Origin: Chara braunii
Lineage: Eukaryota; Streptophyta; Charophyceae; Charales; Characeae
Reading direction: 5' to 3'
DNA length: 45,463 bases
Assembly (NCBI GenBank): GCA_003427395.1
Contig: BFEA01000181.1
Span: forward strand, 1,547,508 to 1,592,970
The notes below the pieces were generated by a model that worked only from the letters and a program-made list of their open reading frames with translations, was not told the origin of the DNA and did no database searches. The translations under genes were made by a program, and so were the position numbers. This document shows, piece after piece, positions 9,660-21,475 of the stretch (the first letter of the stretch is position 1; every line of letters begins with the position of its first letter).

Positions 9660-10340
9660 TGAAGTAGATGCTGGTTGGCTGGCTGCTGGTGAAGTGAGGA
9701 GAAGTGCTGGAGGTCTGCAGAAGCACATGGAGGAGGAGAAGAGAGGCGGCCGTAGCTGAAGGCTGGGAGCTTTTGGCCCCACCTTTGTGCTTGTGATGTA
9801 GGCCTGAGGGGAGGCAGTAACAGACTTGGATCGTGCGGCGAGGGGCCCATGACGGGGAGATGCTGCTCGACAGCTTGAGTGGTGCCGAGGGATTTTGAGT
9901 GGGAGGCTGCCCCGCTGTCTTTTGAAAGGAGGTGCTGCCGGAATTGTGCGGCGCATCGGTGATTTTTTTAGCGACATTATATTTGACAGCGTTTTGAGGG
10001 GAGGTGCTGTCGAAATTGCGCGGCGCGGTTGGTGGAGGCTTTTTACCGGCGGGTTCTGAATCTGCGGCGGTGATTGTTTGGCATGGTATTCGGCGGTGTG
10101 GCTGTTTTTGGGGTAGCAATGCGGCATTGACGCCGAAAGTGTTGTTGATGTTGGATGAGCACCGTGATTCAGATTTACATTTTTGGATGATCATTTGGTG
10201 GTGCGGCAACAGCGTGGAGCCACTTGGGACCCAAATTGGGACCAAGTGAGTGCGGATTGAGACTGAAACAAGTATTGTGGCAGACATTTGGTGATCAGAC
10301 TTGGTAATTGGTGGAGAGTGGATTGGTGATTGAGGCGATG
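9660..10340. repeat. GC-rich region with ~72-bp degenerate tandem repeat; no supported gene
   Basis: GAGGTGCTG(C/T)CG(G/A)AATTG(T/C)GCGGCGC occurs near 9930 and 10003, with a weaker copy near 9850, giving a roughly 72-bp period. Long minus-strand frames (to 250 codons) cross this area. Their predicted peptides are Pro/Ser/Thr-rich, built from the repeat and unlike any family I know, so I do not call a gene. Confidence 0.55.
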
Positions 10341-11560
10341 CTATTCTTGGTGGGCGAGGTGCCGCTAGGTTTGTAGTGGGACTACGTGGGATCTGAAAGT
10401 GAGAGCACCCTCCTCGAGGGCTATCTCGCGCCAGTCGTAGTGAGTGGCACCTGTGTCAGTGGTGACACCTGAAAGAGGACACGGATTATCTTTTGTGAAC
10501 ATCCACAACGTGAGTTGTGCGGCCAATCTCTTTGAAAGAGTACTTGGCTTTCTTGAGTGAGCCATTTCAACTTCACTCATGGTCAGTTGCGACTCAACTT
10601 CCCTTACACACCTATGTGAACCCACACCTTGCATGACCTTGCTTGGATTCAGGAAAAAGGTAGAGTTAAGTGTGTGATGTCATGCATGTGGGAGGGGGCT
10701 GACTTTTGGTTAGGGTATGGACGATTTTTTAGTTGTTGCTTCCGATTGGTTGTGTAGGTAGGTAAATGGATGCATGCGAGACGGTATCAGCATTATGTTT
10801 GCTTAAGGAATAATGAGAATGTTCACCTTCCTTCCACTTTTACCCGTATGCATGTCAAAAGAAGGACAAAGTGAAAAAGGTGGATTGACGGGTGCAGGAA
10901 AAAATGAAACTCGTGGGAAAAAAATATGAAGATAATAAAATAATTTAGTATCTTCCCAAGAAACAACCCGTTCCATCACGAACGACACCTTCTTTCCATA
11001 CCTGTCTAAAGAGATCCCAGTGTTTATCTCTATCTTATTCTTCTTTCGTCTAAGTCAAAACCCAGTCGAGTATAGGGAAATGTCTACACCTAGTAATTAG
11101 GGTTCCTTCTCTCTATGAGGCATCCGGGGTAGGGGTTGCTTTAGGAGCCGGTTTTGTTATTGACCCGGAGTGGACCGTCTAACGGGGGAATACCATGTTG
11201 TATCACGGTGGAGCCAGCCTAACTTCTAATTTATGAACAATATGTTCGAACGAGGAGGAGGGGTATTCCAGACCACTTTCTAGAGGGTAGGACGTTATGT
11301 GGTAAAGGTTCGTCATTTCTCATACTTCTGAGTGGTGGACGACTGAATTCAACACCTTATTTTGGGTGGTCCTCTTAGGCGTCACCATCGCATGGGGAAC
11401 CGACGCCAAAAGAAGCCCAATTTACTTTCGAATAGCGTTAAAGGAGTGCAAGTAGGCACTACCTTCGTGGTAGGACCGTGGCACAAAAATCACGATCCAA
11501 GGAGGCAAAGAGAGTTGAGTACAGAGTTTATATATAAATATTTATTTCTGACAAAGTCAA
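10341..11560. other. No gene recognised
   Basis: AT/GT-rich sequence with short frames only. I see no RNA gene, long repeat or protein motif. Confidence 0.5.
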
Positions 11561-11564
11561 TTAT

Positions 11565-12187
11565 TTTGTCATTCAGATGTCCACAGGAGCAGTGATCCTT
11601 CGATTGTTCAGTACACGAGAGATGACAATAGAATGGATAGCAGTGCCGACACGATCACGTGTTGGCATGATATGGAAAGGACGCTTGGTCTGTAATCCGC
11701 TCGAAGTTTTATCGGAACGGGATGAACCGCGGTTTTGGGATGGAAGTGCAAGGAACCCACCGCAGGATTATATTTTCTTAATAGAGCATGAACAACATAT
11801 CGTATGGTATGAATTTGCGCCTCCTAATACATCCCGAGATTACGGAGACATGAATCTCGTTGTGATTCATGAAACAATTTGTCATTCAGATATCCATAGG
11901 AGCAGTGATGCTTCGATTGTTTAGTACGAGAGAGGCGGCAATAGAATGGATAGTAGTGCCGACACGATCACATGTTGGCATGATACGAAAATGACACTTG
12001 GTCTATAATCCGCTCGAAGTTTTTTCGGAATCGGATGAACCGTGGTTTTGAGGTGGAAGTGCAAGGAACCTACCGCGGGATTATATTTTCTTAATAGAGC
12101 ATGAACAACGTATCGTACAGTATGAATTTGCGTCTCCTAATCCATCCCGAGATTACGGAGACATGAATCTCGTCGTGATTCATGAAG
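11565..12187. repeat. Tandem duplication of a ~314-bp coding segment
   Basis: 11565-11875 and 11879-12186 align end to end at high identity (TTTGTCATTCAGAT start, GATTCATGAA end). The first copy is open. The second has stops, including a TGA where the first copy encodes the Trp of RFWDG. A simple duplication followed by decay of one copy explains this. Confidence 0.93.
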
Positions 12188-12970
12188 CAAATCCCGTTAG
12201 AGAAGACATTCATGAGATTAGAGGAATGTTTCTCTATATTGTATTATGGCTTAATGATCAACGAGGACCTTTCAGTCTCCTTTATCATGTGAGACGAGTA
12301 AGAGAAAATACATTTAATATTTTTCGTTTTGAACGTTTTGACGTCACTGCGTTCGATGACGAGGCTTATGAAATCTGGGAACGTCTCTTCTACCAGGCGA
12401 CTCTTTCGGGTGTGCAGATGACTAGCGGACGACGGGATCTTACTCAGACCACATATCTGTTGGTTCACAACACTATGGACGACGAGCTGATCCGGCGCGC
12501 GGAGCGCCTCTTACTGGTTTGAGATGAAGCACCCACACGTTGGGTTGGTTTTGTTGGATTGCTCAGGGATGGACCAGGTTTTTTTCCTAACTCCCGCGCG
12601 GATGTTCGTGCCAATGTGGCCCGACTTATGGAAGAATTTCATGGTTATACTTTGTATTTCCATCGCGCGAGTAACCTCCAATGCCTTTCTCGGGTCATTG
12701 TGAGTGTTAAAATTACCCTGTCCGAATAGCGCTACGACATTATCTGAATTAAGGACACCACGACTCGACACCTCTTTCGAATGCGATAACCGTTTTGCAC
12801 CATAATTTGAAGCCTAGTTTCCCAGATGGTTTCCTTTTATGGAACGCGAACGGTTTGGTTCAAGCGGGGCAGACGCAATTCCACCTTAACTTTCGACGAC
12901 GACGAGCTCGCACGACTCGACCGGATTGAGGCAGAGGCTTGCGAGGGCCGACAACTCTATCATGGTTAGG
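11577..12970 (+). pseudogene. Decayed coding sequence of unrecognised family
   Basis: One frame can be followed from 12163 (MNLVVIHEANPVREDIHEI...) to about 12730 with a single TGA at 12520 (after RRAERLLLV), continuing DEAPTRWVGFVGLLRDGPG and ADVRANVARLMEEFHGYT. The upstream duplicated segment supplies an N-terminal part (STGAVILRLFSTREMTIEWI, DYIFLIEHEQHIVWYEF). Further stops and a frame change follow after 12730, with a last coding-like piece DDDELARLDRIEAEACEG near 12895. The composition looks like a globular cytosolic protein; no membrane segment or known motif was seen. Stops at expected Trp codons suggest C-to-T decay. It could be a captured host gene fragment or an element-encoded protein. 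Confidence 0.55.
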
Positions 12971-13411
12971 TCGCCTTTATGAGCCAGGTGTCATCGTGAG
13001 TTGTCGTTAAAATAGGGTCATGGTTATGTTATTCTACAAGGGTAATAACAAAAATAAAAAAAATAAAAAACACAAAACTTTCAGTAGGTAGAAATAACCA
13101 GATGGATAATATCTGGATTGCCCCGATGATTGCACTATCATGCTTAAGCATTGAGGGGTAATCACATGCATAAAGACGCATGTTAGAAGTAAATTGGAGA
13201 TGACAGCGGAGACGTGGTCAAACCGAGAGTTCAAACTTCAACCAGGAACCAAATCACTTGTTGATCTGCATGGTAGCAGTTAAATTTACTTGCAGAAGCT
13301 ATTCGTGGCAAGATTTAGTAGGCATGACGTTATGATGATTTGTCCAAGTCTTTTCTTGATAGCCTTCCGTCTTGAAAATGACGATATAAATTTTTTTTCA
13401 CTCATAAGTGT

Positions 13412-13681
13412 NNNNNNNNNNNNNNNNNNNNNNNNNNNNNNNNNNNNNNNNNNNNNNNNNNNNNNNNNNNNNNNNNNNNNNNNNNNNNNNNNNNNNNNNN
13501 NNNNNNNNNNNNNNNNNNNNNNNNNNNNNNNNNNNNNNNNNNNNNNNNNNNNNNNNNNNNNNNNNNNNNNNNNNNNNNNNNNNNNNNNNNNNNNNNNNNN
13601 NNNNNNNNNNNNNNNNNNNNNNNNNNNNNNNNNNNNNNNNNNNNNNNNNNNNNNNNNNNNNNNNNNNNNNNNNNNNNNNNN
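13412..13681. other. Assembly gap (270 N) flanked by direct repeats
   Basis: The gap is bounded by two near-identical ~32-bp copies of GACGATATAA...CACTCATA(A/G)GTGT (13380-13411 and 13682-13713). The true sequence is therefore either a tandem repeat collapsed by the assembler or a falsely duplicated join, and the gap length may be wrong. Frames crossing it are meaningless. Confidence 0.98.
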
Positions 13682-13713
13682 GACGATATAATTTTTTTTT
13701 CACTCATAGGTGT

Positions 13714-15840
13714 TGAGAAGATATAACTTTGACAAACCGGCTCATCAAGTCAAAAACCTGATCTTTGATAATTTTGATATAAGGTATATGAATTTAGTTG
13801 TTTTGTTTTCAGAACGATTGTCAAGGGACTAGGATTATATCTAAGGGTTTCACGCTTGGTTGAGACCGTCCTAGTCAACCGACGTACGCCCTGTACTTAG
13901 GAGATCAGCGCCCTAAGGAACGAATAGTGTTCGGGTCCAAACCGAATGTTTCCTATACTGCAGCGAGACGAGCAAGCGCCCTCTGCTGACCTACCTCTGC
14001 GACTGCAAGTTAAAACTTTCGCACGTGGGTCAGTAGCTCGGTAGGGATACGCCCCTAAGGGTGGTGACAACCCCTCAGGGAGGGAAAGCTTATGCTCCGC
14101 GGAAACCTATCTTGTCGTAGGAGACTGCGGTGTTGAGCGCATCAGTCCGGCACCACACAAGGCAGCGCGGGACGCTCCCGGCCGCGTCACGCAGGAGTTG
14201 GTCTATAACCTCGTTGCGAATATACATGGAGCTTCCGCAAGCCGCTCTGGCCAAGTGCGCCAACCATACCTCCCGCGAGCCCCTACGATAGGATAGGGCC
14301 TCCACGAGGCACGACTTACCTCCACCTTACGGGAGTTGTCACCTCCCTTCGATGGGGGTATCCCCGTCGAGCTACCAGTTCACAGTACGAAAGCTGATCA
14401 GTTGCAATCGCAGAGGTGGACCAGCCGATGGCATTTCTCGTTCGCTGAAGCATAGGGGGTACGCGAGGTCCCACGCCTCTATCGAACCCGCACGTGAACT
14501 GACATCTTGGGGGGCTGAGGTCCCAACTGCGGCTCGACGTCGGTCGACTAGGACGTATCCCACTCACCTCGCATACACCACACTACGAACACAAAAATAA
14601 ACTACACACACACACATCAAACAGCGCGACAATACCCCTAGTCCCTTCAGTAGCCATCCCATAACTTTTCGATGCGGAAATCGGATAGGCGTCGCTTGCG
14701 AGACTTAATATAAAGCCGCACGGACGCAGGGCTAACTCATATCGATTCGCAATGTAAACGTACGCAAGCGGTCGCGATGATGGCGTATTATGTAGTACCC
14801 ATACTCATGCAGTCCTCGTTAATCTCGAGGGTCGCATTCGACACTCAGGTGTCGGCTGACACGCGCCTTGAGGGAACGATATCTCGACGCTAGACAACCG
14901 CCAAGTGCGGTTGAGAACCACACCCTCTTTTGCACCCTGCGGAGAGTGGGTGGTACACAGGTTCATACCTGTGGTGGCAATCGTCTCTTACGGCCCTGGA
15001 GACCAGCTCCTTCATGTAGGACCTGGAGAGAAGTTAAGGGGTTTGACTTTGATGGCTGCCACAGACTACAACGTCTAACTATAAAATTTGATAAGCAAAA
15101 ATCAATCAGTAAATAAACAAACACCCAACACTCATATATCAAATCAGAGCTCGAGATAAAATAAACAAAGAAAAAACATAAACCCATCAGGTATGCAGAT
15201 CGTGCGTCGCATGGTTGTTATTCTCACTGCCTCCAAAGTATGACCCATATACCAAGCTCCAAATACTAACCTGCATAAAACACAGACACACACAATAACC
15301 ACATTGTCATACACCAATGTGGTCAACTTTACTGTTCTCTGTAACTCACACCACGCCTCACGCACTCAAGCCCAGTCATAGTTCAACTTTCCATAAATCT
15401 CATAAGTTCTTTATAATAACCATTTAAAATAAGTACGATTAAAACCCTCAAAGAAACATATCAAATCATAGGGCTAAGGTCATCCAGTTGAGGTACAGGT
15501 GTAAGCAAAGTTGTGTCGTGAGCCGACAAGTCGGCGATCAACCAACCGACCTGTTATCAGTGATAATAGAAGATGATCCTCGTAGGATCAAAACTGAAAC
15601 TAGTCAAAATCTTGGATCGAATGTCCAAAGACAGCTTGTGTCATAAGACAGGTAATGTCCAAGCTAAATCGTCAATGTATGGAGATCAAATCCCCATGAC
15701 ACGTTCTCACTCAAGACTTTCTTGATACTCAAGCCTAGGTCTACCTCTAAGCAAGTGTCCAAAGAACAGTAGACTTTTGGCAACATCTCCTTCATACAGA
15801 GTAAATTACTAAAATCACCACATGTCGTAATATAATCTAT
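13714..15840. other. No gene recognised; GC-rich 13.85-14.6 kb then AT-rich
   Basis: 13.85-14.6 kb is GC-rich with many short hairpin-like palindromes but matches no rRNA or protein that I recognise. 15.1-15.8 kb is AT-rich. No long frame carries a known motif. The left arm of the large inverted repeat starts at the end of this stretch. Confidence 0.45.
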
Positions 15841-15859
15841 CTCCTATAATCTAAGAAAA

Positions 15860-16190
15860 CTTCGGCAGCGCTTCCCGTAGGAAATTTTTTTTTCCAGATT
15901 TTATATCAGCCTGAATATGAAAACAGAAATAGTCTTCGACTTTCCAAAGTCAAATTTTGTCTAACTCCCTAGACTAGCAAAAATTTGGGCAGCACTCCCT
16001 TTAGAAAAGGAGACTTTTCAGATTTTACTAAGTCATATATAAAATTTAGACAAGTTAAACTTTGAAAGGTCAATTTTTGACTAACTCCTTGGATTCACAG
16101 AAATTTCGGCAGCGCTTCCCGTATAGAAAGTAGCTTACCAAAATTTATACAAAGCCAAGTATAACAAAAGATCCCAAAAAATGCGAGAAT
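15860..16190 (+). repeat. ~120-bp units with a TTCGGCAGCGCTTCCC box (left copy)
   Basis: Three units, starting near 15860, 15985 and 16105. Each has (A)ATTTCGGCAGCGCTTCCC or a close variant, then a CAGATTTTA segment and a CAAA(A/T)TTTGACTAACTCC end. The reverse complement recurs four times at 28050-28580. No coding sense was found. Confidence 0.8.
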
Positions 16191-16445
16191 TGATCTAAGT
16201 AAAAATAAAGCTAGCTCAGAAAATGCAAAAATTTGAACCAACTCCTATCGCTCTAGCACGTGGCGAGCCTCTAAAGCAACTACCTGTTAAACTGAACCTC
16301 AAACTAAGTAGTAGTCGCACTCAATCAAATGCAGGCCAAACCAGAAAGGTAAGTATTCTCACCAACCGAAATCACCTTTGGCAAGCAATAGTTCATAGTC
16401 TTTCAACGATTTATCCCTTCATACCCAGCTTATATAGGGCATCGA

Positions 16446-17270
16446 GTTAGACCATTCATCTTAGAAACAATGTCAACTCTTTGCCTTAATTATACACGAA
16501 AAGGTTGCACAACTACTTTTCTCTTCATTGGGCATATGACGAAGCCATCCGTCTTAGAAACAATGCTTAGTCGCCCTGATCTGTTCAAATAGCCAAGTTA
16601 TATATACCTCTCTGAACTCTTAATCTTCAAAAATGAGTGTAGGAGTGAGCCATTCATCTTAGAAGCAATGCTCAGCCTGCTCAAGTTACCTTCAATTATA
16701 GCTCTTAGTTATACTCTCTTAATTGTGATAAGGCTATAGTCAGACCATTTGTCTTAGAAACAATGTCTAGCTAGCCTTGTTCTCATAAACATATAAATAT
16801 AGAAATATAGAAAGTTACATTTCTTTGTTCATGTTAAAATCCAATGGCCTCAGACTTAGACCATTCATCTCAGAAACAATGTTCAGTCTTTGGCCTGAAC
16901 CTCCCCTCAGAATAAAACAACCAAAAGAGTTGGGTCATTCATCTTAGAGACAATGCTTAACCTTTTTTTCTCAGCACTAAAAAAAACAGAGTACCCTGCG
17001 TCAAGACCCATAGACTGTTCAAAAATCATCCGAAAATAAACAGCGACCAGACCATTCATCTTAGAAACAATATCTGGTCCTCAAAGTTTGCACAATCAAT
17101 ACCCCACAGAAACATCAACCAGGTCGTTCTTCTTAGAAACAATGCTTGGTTAAATTAAATAAACATAGCGACCAAGCCATTCGTCTTGGAAACAATGTTT
17201 GGCCCTTCAGAAAACAGAACAAAACACAACAGTCAGGCCATTCATCTTAGAAACAATGCCTGACCCTATA
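16446..17270 (+). repeat. Array of ten hairpins with a conserved loop and variable stems (left copy)
   Basis: The core CATTCATCTTAGAAACAATG or a near variant starts at 16453, 16546, 16651, 16746, 16862, 16936, 17053, 17125, 17178 and 17239 (spacing 53-117 bp). Each core is flanked by arms complementary to each other but different between units: GACCAGA/TCTGGTC (17053 unit, perfect), GTCAGGC/GCCTGAC (17239, perfect), GAGTT(A)GAC/GTCAACTC (16453), AACCAGG/CTTGGTT (17125), GACGAAGC/GCTTAGTC (16546), and a long imperfect stem GGCCTCAGACTTAGAC with GTTCAGTCTTTGGCC (16862). The core itself adds CATT/AATG pairing. Confidence 0.9.
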
Positions 17271-17830
17271 AAACCCATTCAAGCGCAAGCAAAACTCCTC
17301 CCAACCTTCCCCCTGATGCAACCCCTTTTCACAATCTGCTTTCATCAGACAACCAATAAAAACTGAAACTGAAATTGCGCATGCGTTCTTTTACTTAATC
17401 TGGTTCATGTCCTGAAAGTCAAACCCAAAGTCAACATAGGATGCATGCAGTATACTCAGTCAAAACATAGCAAGAAGTACAGGTATGGCTTGTAACTGGG
17501 TTTATAAGGGAAAGCAATGGTTACCTTTCAATTTCCTGCCTTCAGAACTCCTCCTGAGTTTCGGCAAAGCTCCCGCAATCGGTGGGCCGACTCCCCACAA
17601 AGTCTTGATGCGGACCTACGGGTTGCAATCCCGCCTGCCGCCTTCCGCTCAAAACCAGACTAGACTTAGAATAAAAAGGGCAGAAGTAAAGGGGTTTTCA
17701 GACACTCGAGATACAAGAGAGGGACTGACTCAACTAGCAGGAGAGGGCCTCGTTATCTTCAATCGCCTGAGGAGCCCGCAATGGAAACCAAAACCCGCAG
17801 CAACTTAGTCAAATCAGAATCCAACTGATA

Positions 17831-18880
17831 ACTGTTGACTTCCCTGGCGACCCTCCAAGTCATGGTGATCCCCCGCAATACTCGCGGCTTGGAACGTCCT
17901 GAGCCCTGCTCATGCCATGGGTTGCGAGCTACAAGCTTAACCCTCTGTCTCTATAGCCTTCTCCTTACCTGACTATTCCAATGAAGCAAGCAACACACTT
18001 CTCGCAGGTAAGCTCGCGGTCTCACGACCCGTCTCTCGCTCCTTCACCCAGCAGCGAACAGCGTACCAGCTAGCAAGCAAACCTGCATCTCACGCCCTTG
18101 CGACAACTACGTTGATCAGCACAATGAGTCGTACATCTGCCAACAGGTAATCTTCAAGCTTCGCAGCTCCCTTCCAACTACCCCTTCAGCAGGGTGAGCA
18201 GCATGCCGACCAACATCTAGTCTCGTCAGTAGTACTTCTCAGAAGTCACATCAGTCCTTCGCTATACTGCAGCGACAGTTCCCTGCCCGCAAAGTATGTC
18301 AAATAACAGGACTTGCCTGCCTTACCGCAAGCAAAAATTGACCACTAGATTCGCTAAGATCGGTCATATACCATCATCAACCATAGAAACACGAAGGAGT
18401 TTTCAGTTCGTCAATCCTCACTGGGCACGCAATGCTGCCATTCCAACCTCCTTCCCTGCCACATCCTTGCCTTCACTTTTCTCCTGCTACGTTAAGGCAG
18501 GGCACTCGCTCCCGCCCGCTGCTCAGCCCTCAGTCTTGACGGACGCACCTGGGCGCCCTCCATGCCAGGTTCATTCAGACTCTGACAAACGAAGATTACG
18601 AACGGAAGAGAGACCGAGGCGACGACTATGGCCGGGACCGGCCCCGAGCGACACGTTCAAGATCGCGACCCCGACGGGCAGTGGTTGGAAGGGAATACGA
18701 ATTTCAAACTAACTATAGTGACCAGATGAGAATGAATCTTTCACCGAAACATGAAAAAATTCAGTCATTTTTTCTATACGCAGCCCTCTCAGCCAATAGC
18801 AGTCGAAACGCTTGCCGAATCCACAATTTGTCGCGACTAAAGTGTTCGGAGCACCTCAAAACCCCACTTTAGCATTCCCT
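17831..18880. other. No supported gene; one Arg/Asp/Ser-rich open stretch
   Basis: Probably the inner continuation of the left arm. A plus-strand frame near 18570-18715 reads DYERKRDRGDDYGRDRPRA and continues into RSRSRPRR, resembling the charged RD/RS tails of splicing or RNA-binding proteins or of some gag proteins. It is short, without a clear start, and may be coincidence or a captured exon fragment. Confidence 0.3.
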
Positions 18881-19450
18881 CTTCACTTGCTTTTATTAGT
18901 AAACGAATGGAATATGTCTCTCACCCTCCGTCATTTTCCTCCTCGTCACTCTCCATGCAGCCACATTCTTCGGTACCTCCTACCTTACTAACTCCTCTCC
19001 AAAACTTCTTCACTAACGATTTCGCCCTGTCAAGAAATGCGGGAATAGTACCTTCCCTCATCCGATTTCGTTAGGAATCGGATCAAATATGCGTTTTTGC
19101 AATCTTCTTCATCTTCACTCCTCCATCTCTTCACGCAGTATTTTACTCTTCTATCTCGTAGTTTTCTAGCTTATTGATCAAACTAACTGTTCCATTTGAC
19201 TTGCCCGGGGCCAAAACCCCAAAAACGCATCCTCCCTCGCTCGATTCCCTCTAGAAACGAGGGAGTTACATGTCTTTTCATCCCCCCTTCTCCTTCACCT
19301 TCGTGATCTCCGCGCAGCAAGTTCTTCTTCTACCTTCCTTCCTACTAACCTTTTTCTAAAACTAACTACATCGTTGGATTCGCCTACCCTTGAAACCCCC
19401 GTTTCAAATCTTCCCCCTCCGTTTTCGTTAAAAAACGGGCGAGCTATCTC
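18880..19450 (+). repeat. ~175-bp tandem units each holding a different hairpin
   Basis: Four diverged units align through flanks such as TCTCC(A/G)(T/C)GCAGC, TACCT...ACTAAC and CGATTTCGCC/CGTTGGATTCGCC. At the same position in each unit is a hairpin with its own stem: ATCCGATT/AATCGGAT (19060-19083), CTCCCTCG/CGAGGGAG (19232-19265) and CCGTTTT/AAAACGG (19419-19438). The first unit (about 18890) has only a weak ATTCC/GGAAT stem. TGAAAC/GTTTCA (about 19391-19406) is an extra small hairpin. Confidence 0.75.
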
Positions 19451-21475
19451 CTTTCCACCCCGCCTGTCTCTCACGATCTTCCACTTGAAATGCACCCGGC
19501 GCAGAAAGTCGTCCAGGTTCTTTTACTCATTTTCCCTTCGTTCCCTGCTGCGTCCACCCGCCTGGCTTCACGGCTTCAACGCTCGTTACCCGTCTGCCTC
19601 CCTGCGCAGTCTCCTCCCCGCTGTCCGCCTTCGTACACCCCCTCTCTCTTCCTCTACCCGACAGCGCCCAATGCCTCACCACCGTTTTGTCTGCGCCCTG
19701 ACACAGAGGCCCTCCCGGTTGTTCCAGCCAGCCCGAGAGAGATCCCCGAGAGAACAGACTATAGCCTAATTTGTTCAGTTTTTCGTCCCTGCGCGCCGGT
19801 CCGACCAACGTTCTGCAAATCCGCACTACTCCCTTTTCACTATGCCGCCCCACAGACTTCCAATGTGCCACCCCCCGGCCTCCGCTGTGCCACTCCCAGC
19901 GCAGGTCTGGGCGACAGTAACAACCGTTCCAATGGGGATTTTGGGGGTTGTAGTGGAGGCGGGGTTCTGTGGGAACGATTGCCGCAGCCATTACTGTTGC
20001 GGGCCTTTGCCTGACGACCCTATTATCGCAGGCGAGTTCACCACCTCACAGGCCAAGTGGCCCTGCTCACACTCAAACTTCCCACTACAGTTGGCGGATG
20101 GAGGACCGTACGCCCGCAACGACCCCCGTCGCCCAGGTTTTCTCCCGTGCCATGGCCAAAGTGCCCATCGTGCCCTGGCGTTGACCTGAGAACAGACTAC
20201 CGCGCTAAAACCTTGAAAAACAATAAAAAATTATAAAATAAATTAATAACAAAAATAAGATTAGATGCCACGCGTCCTGCTGGCTCGCGACGCCACGCAC
20301 ACTCATACCGCGTACATCTGTGCCGCACGTGGTTGCACCTTGCCTTGATACCCCGCGCGCGCCGCTCACCTCGGCGAGAGCCTAATCTTCCTTTCGTACT
20401 CGCGCCGTCGAGCGGACGGGGCTGCACCGGTGCAACTTGCAGAAAACACGCCAAATACCCTTGTAAGGGTATTTGGTACGACAGCCTGCCCGGACCCTAT
20501 TAAGCAACGTCCTCGTCGCAACGGATGCTTAAACCAAATACCATTCAAACATAGCCTTCAGAAAAAGTATACGGTAACTTTCTCGAATTTTGACCTTCAA
20601 CAAAAACGATCATTTAGTTGTATCCACTCCAAGCCTTGGTCCTTCAGAAGAAAATTGACAAAATCATCGGTCAAAAATATCTTTTAATTCCTTATCAAAA
20701 TAACAATCTACAAAAGCTGAATAATCGGCTAAGCACGAACACTTTTCAACCTCTAATTTTAACAAAGTGGATAAAACCACTTTCCACCCGCTATAATCAC
20801 GGACAGGAAGTTATTTAAAGTCAAACTTAAGACTACACCCCTTTCGGTCTCTTTGAACGATATTTTATCGCGTCGGGCACCCTCATCATCCTACCGCTGA
20901 CTAAAACTCAAATTCAGTGGCGAGTTTAAATTCGGGATCTCAATCTTTTTTCAGTCTTTTTTTTCTTTTCACACATCAATTACTCAAACTTAACGGATCT
21001 ATTCACTCCTTTTCGAGCTCTTCCTCAAAGGAACACCCCATTGTGGGGTTTAATAAGACACCTTAATCTTTCAGCTAATCTAGAAGATTAGGGAGTTTGA
21101 CCCCATCATAAATACCACAAAAATACCTTACGGGTACGGCCCCGTTAAGCCCAGTCCCACAGGTCATTATTATCACGCAGAAGTCACTTATTATAGTGAT
21201 TCATCAAACGGGTGGGTGGTGATATTCACTTAGTCTTTCAAAATAAAAGAAAATCACCCCTTTTGCCCATAAATCCTACCCCCCCTTTTTCTTTGTAGGG
21301 TCCGTCGCTTTCATCACGCCTTGTATCAATCTCATTCATAGGCTTTGCTTAGTGACTAAACTCTCATAATCCTCTTCCAAATAAAATTCACAGTTTATAC
21401 TTCTCAAAATCTCACCACAATCAACCATTTTCCCTAGGTTTTTATCAATCACGGGAAATGCTATTGCATCTTAGC
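19451..21475. other. GC-rich then AT-rich spacer; no supported gene
   Basis: 19.45-20.2 kb is C-rich and carries long frames on both strands (to 174 codons) that are Pro/Ser/Arg-rich and motif-free. 20.2-21.4 kb is AT-rich. It forms part of the spacer between the inverted arms. An 8-bp-plus palindrome occurs at about 20455-20475 (AAATACCC/GGGTATTT). Confidence 0.45.

Larger units (their letters stand above)
15845..17830 (+). repeat. Left arm of a large, diverged inverted repeat
   Basis: This stretch matches the reverse complement of about 25845-28600. Anchors: 17439-17461 is a perfect 23-base reverse complement of 26207-26230; 17559-17602 matches 26068-26110; 17800-17830 matches 25835-25870; 15860-16190 matches 28050-28580. 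Similarity may continue inward on both sides but becomes too weak to follow by eye. The simplest reading is two copies of one repeat (possibly a non-coding LTR element) in opposite orientation. No terminal signature or target duplication was established. Confidence 0.8.

Noticed and set aside
9375-10127. 250-codon minus-strand frame
   Set aside because: Pro/Ser-rich, overlaps a tandem repeat and several hairpins, has open competing frames, and shows no family signature.
13290-13716. Frames crossing the N gap
   Set aside because: They consist of unknown residues and exist only because N codons are not stops.
13860-14600. Possible rRNA fragment
   Set aside because: The GC-rich, structured look suggested rRNA, but no conserved rRNA segment could be recognised.
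16446-17270. CRISPR-like array
   Set aside because: Regular repeats with variable parts resemble CRISPR, but spacing is irregular (53-117 bp), the variable parts pair with each other across the repeat, and there are no cas genes. The context is eukaryotic.
19490-20014. 174-codon plus-strand frame and 154-codon minus-strand frame
   Set aside because: GC-rich stretch open on both strands with no motif; typical chance frames.
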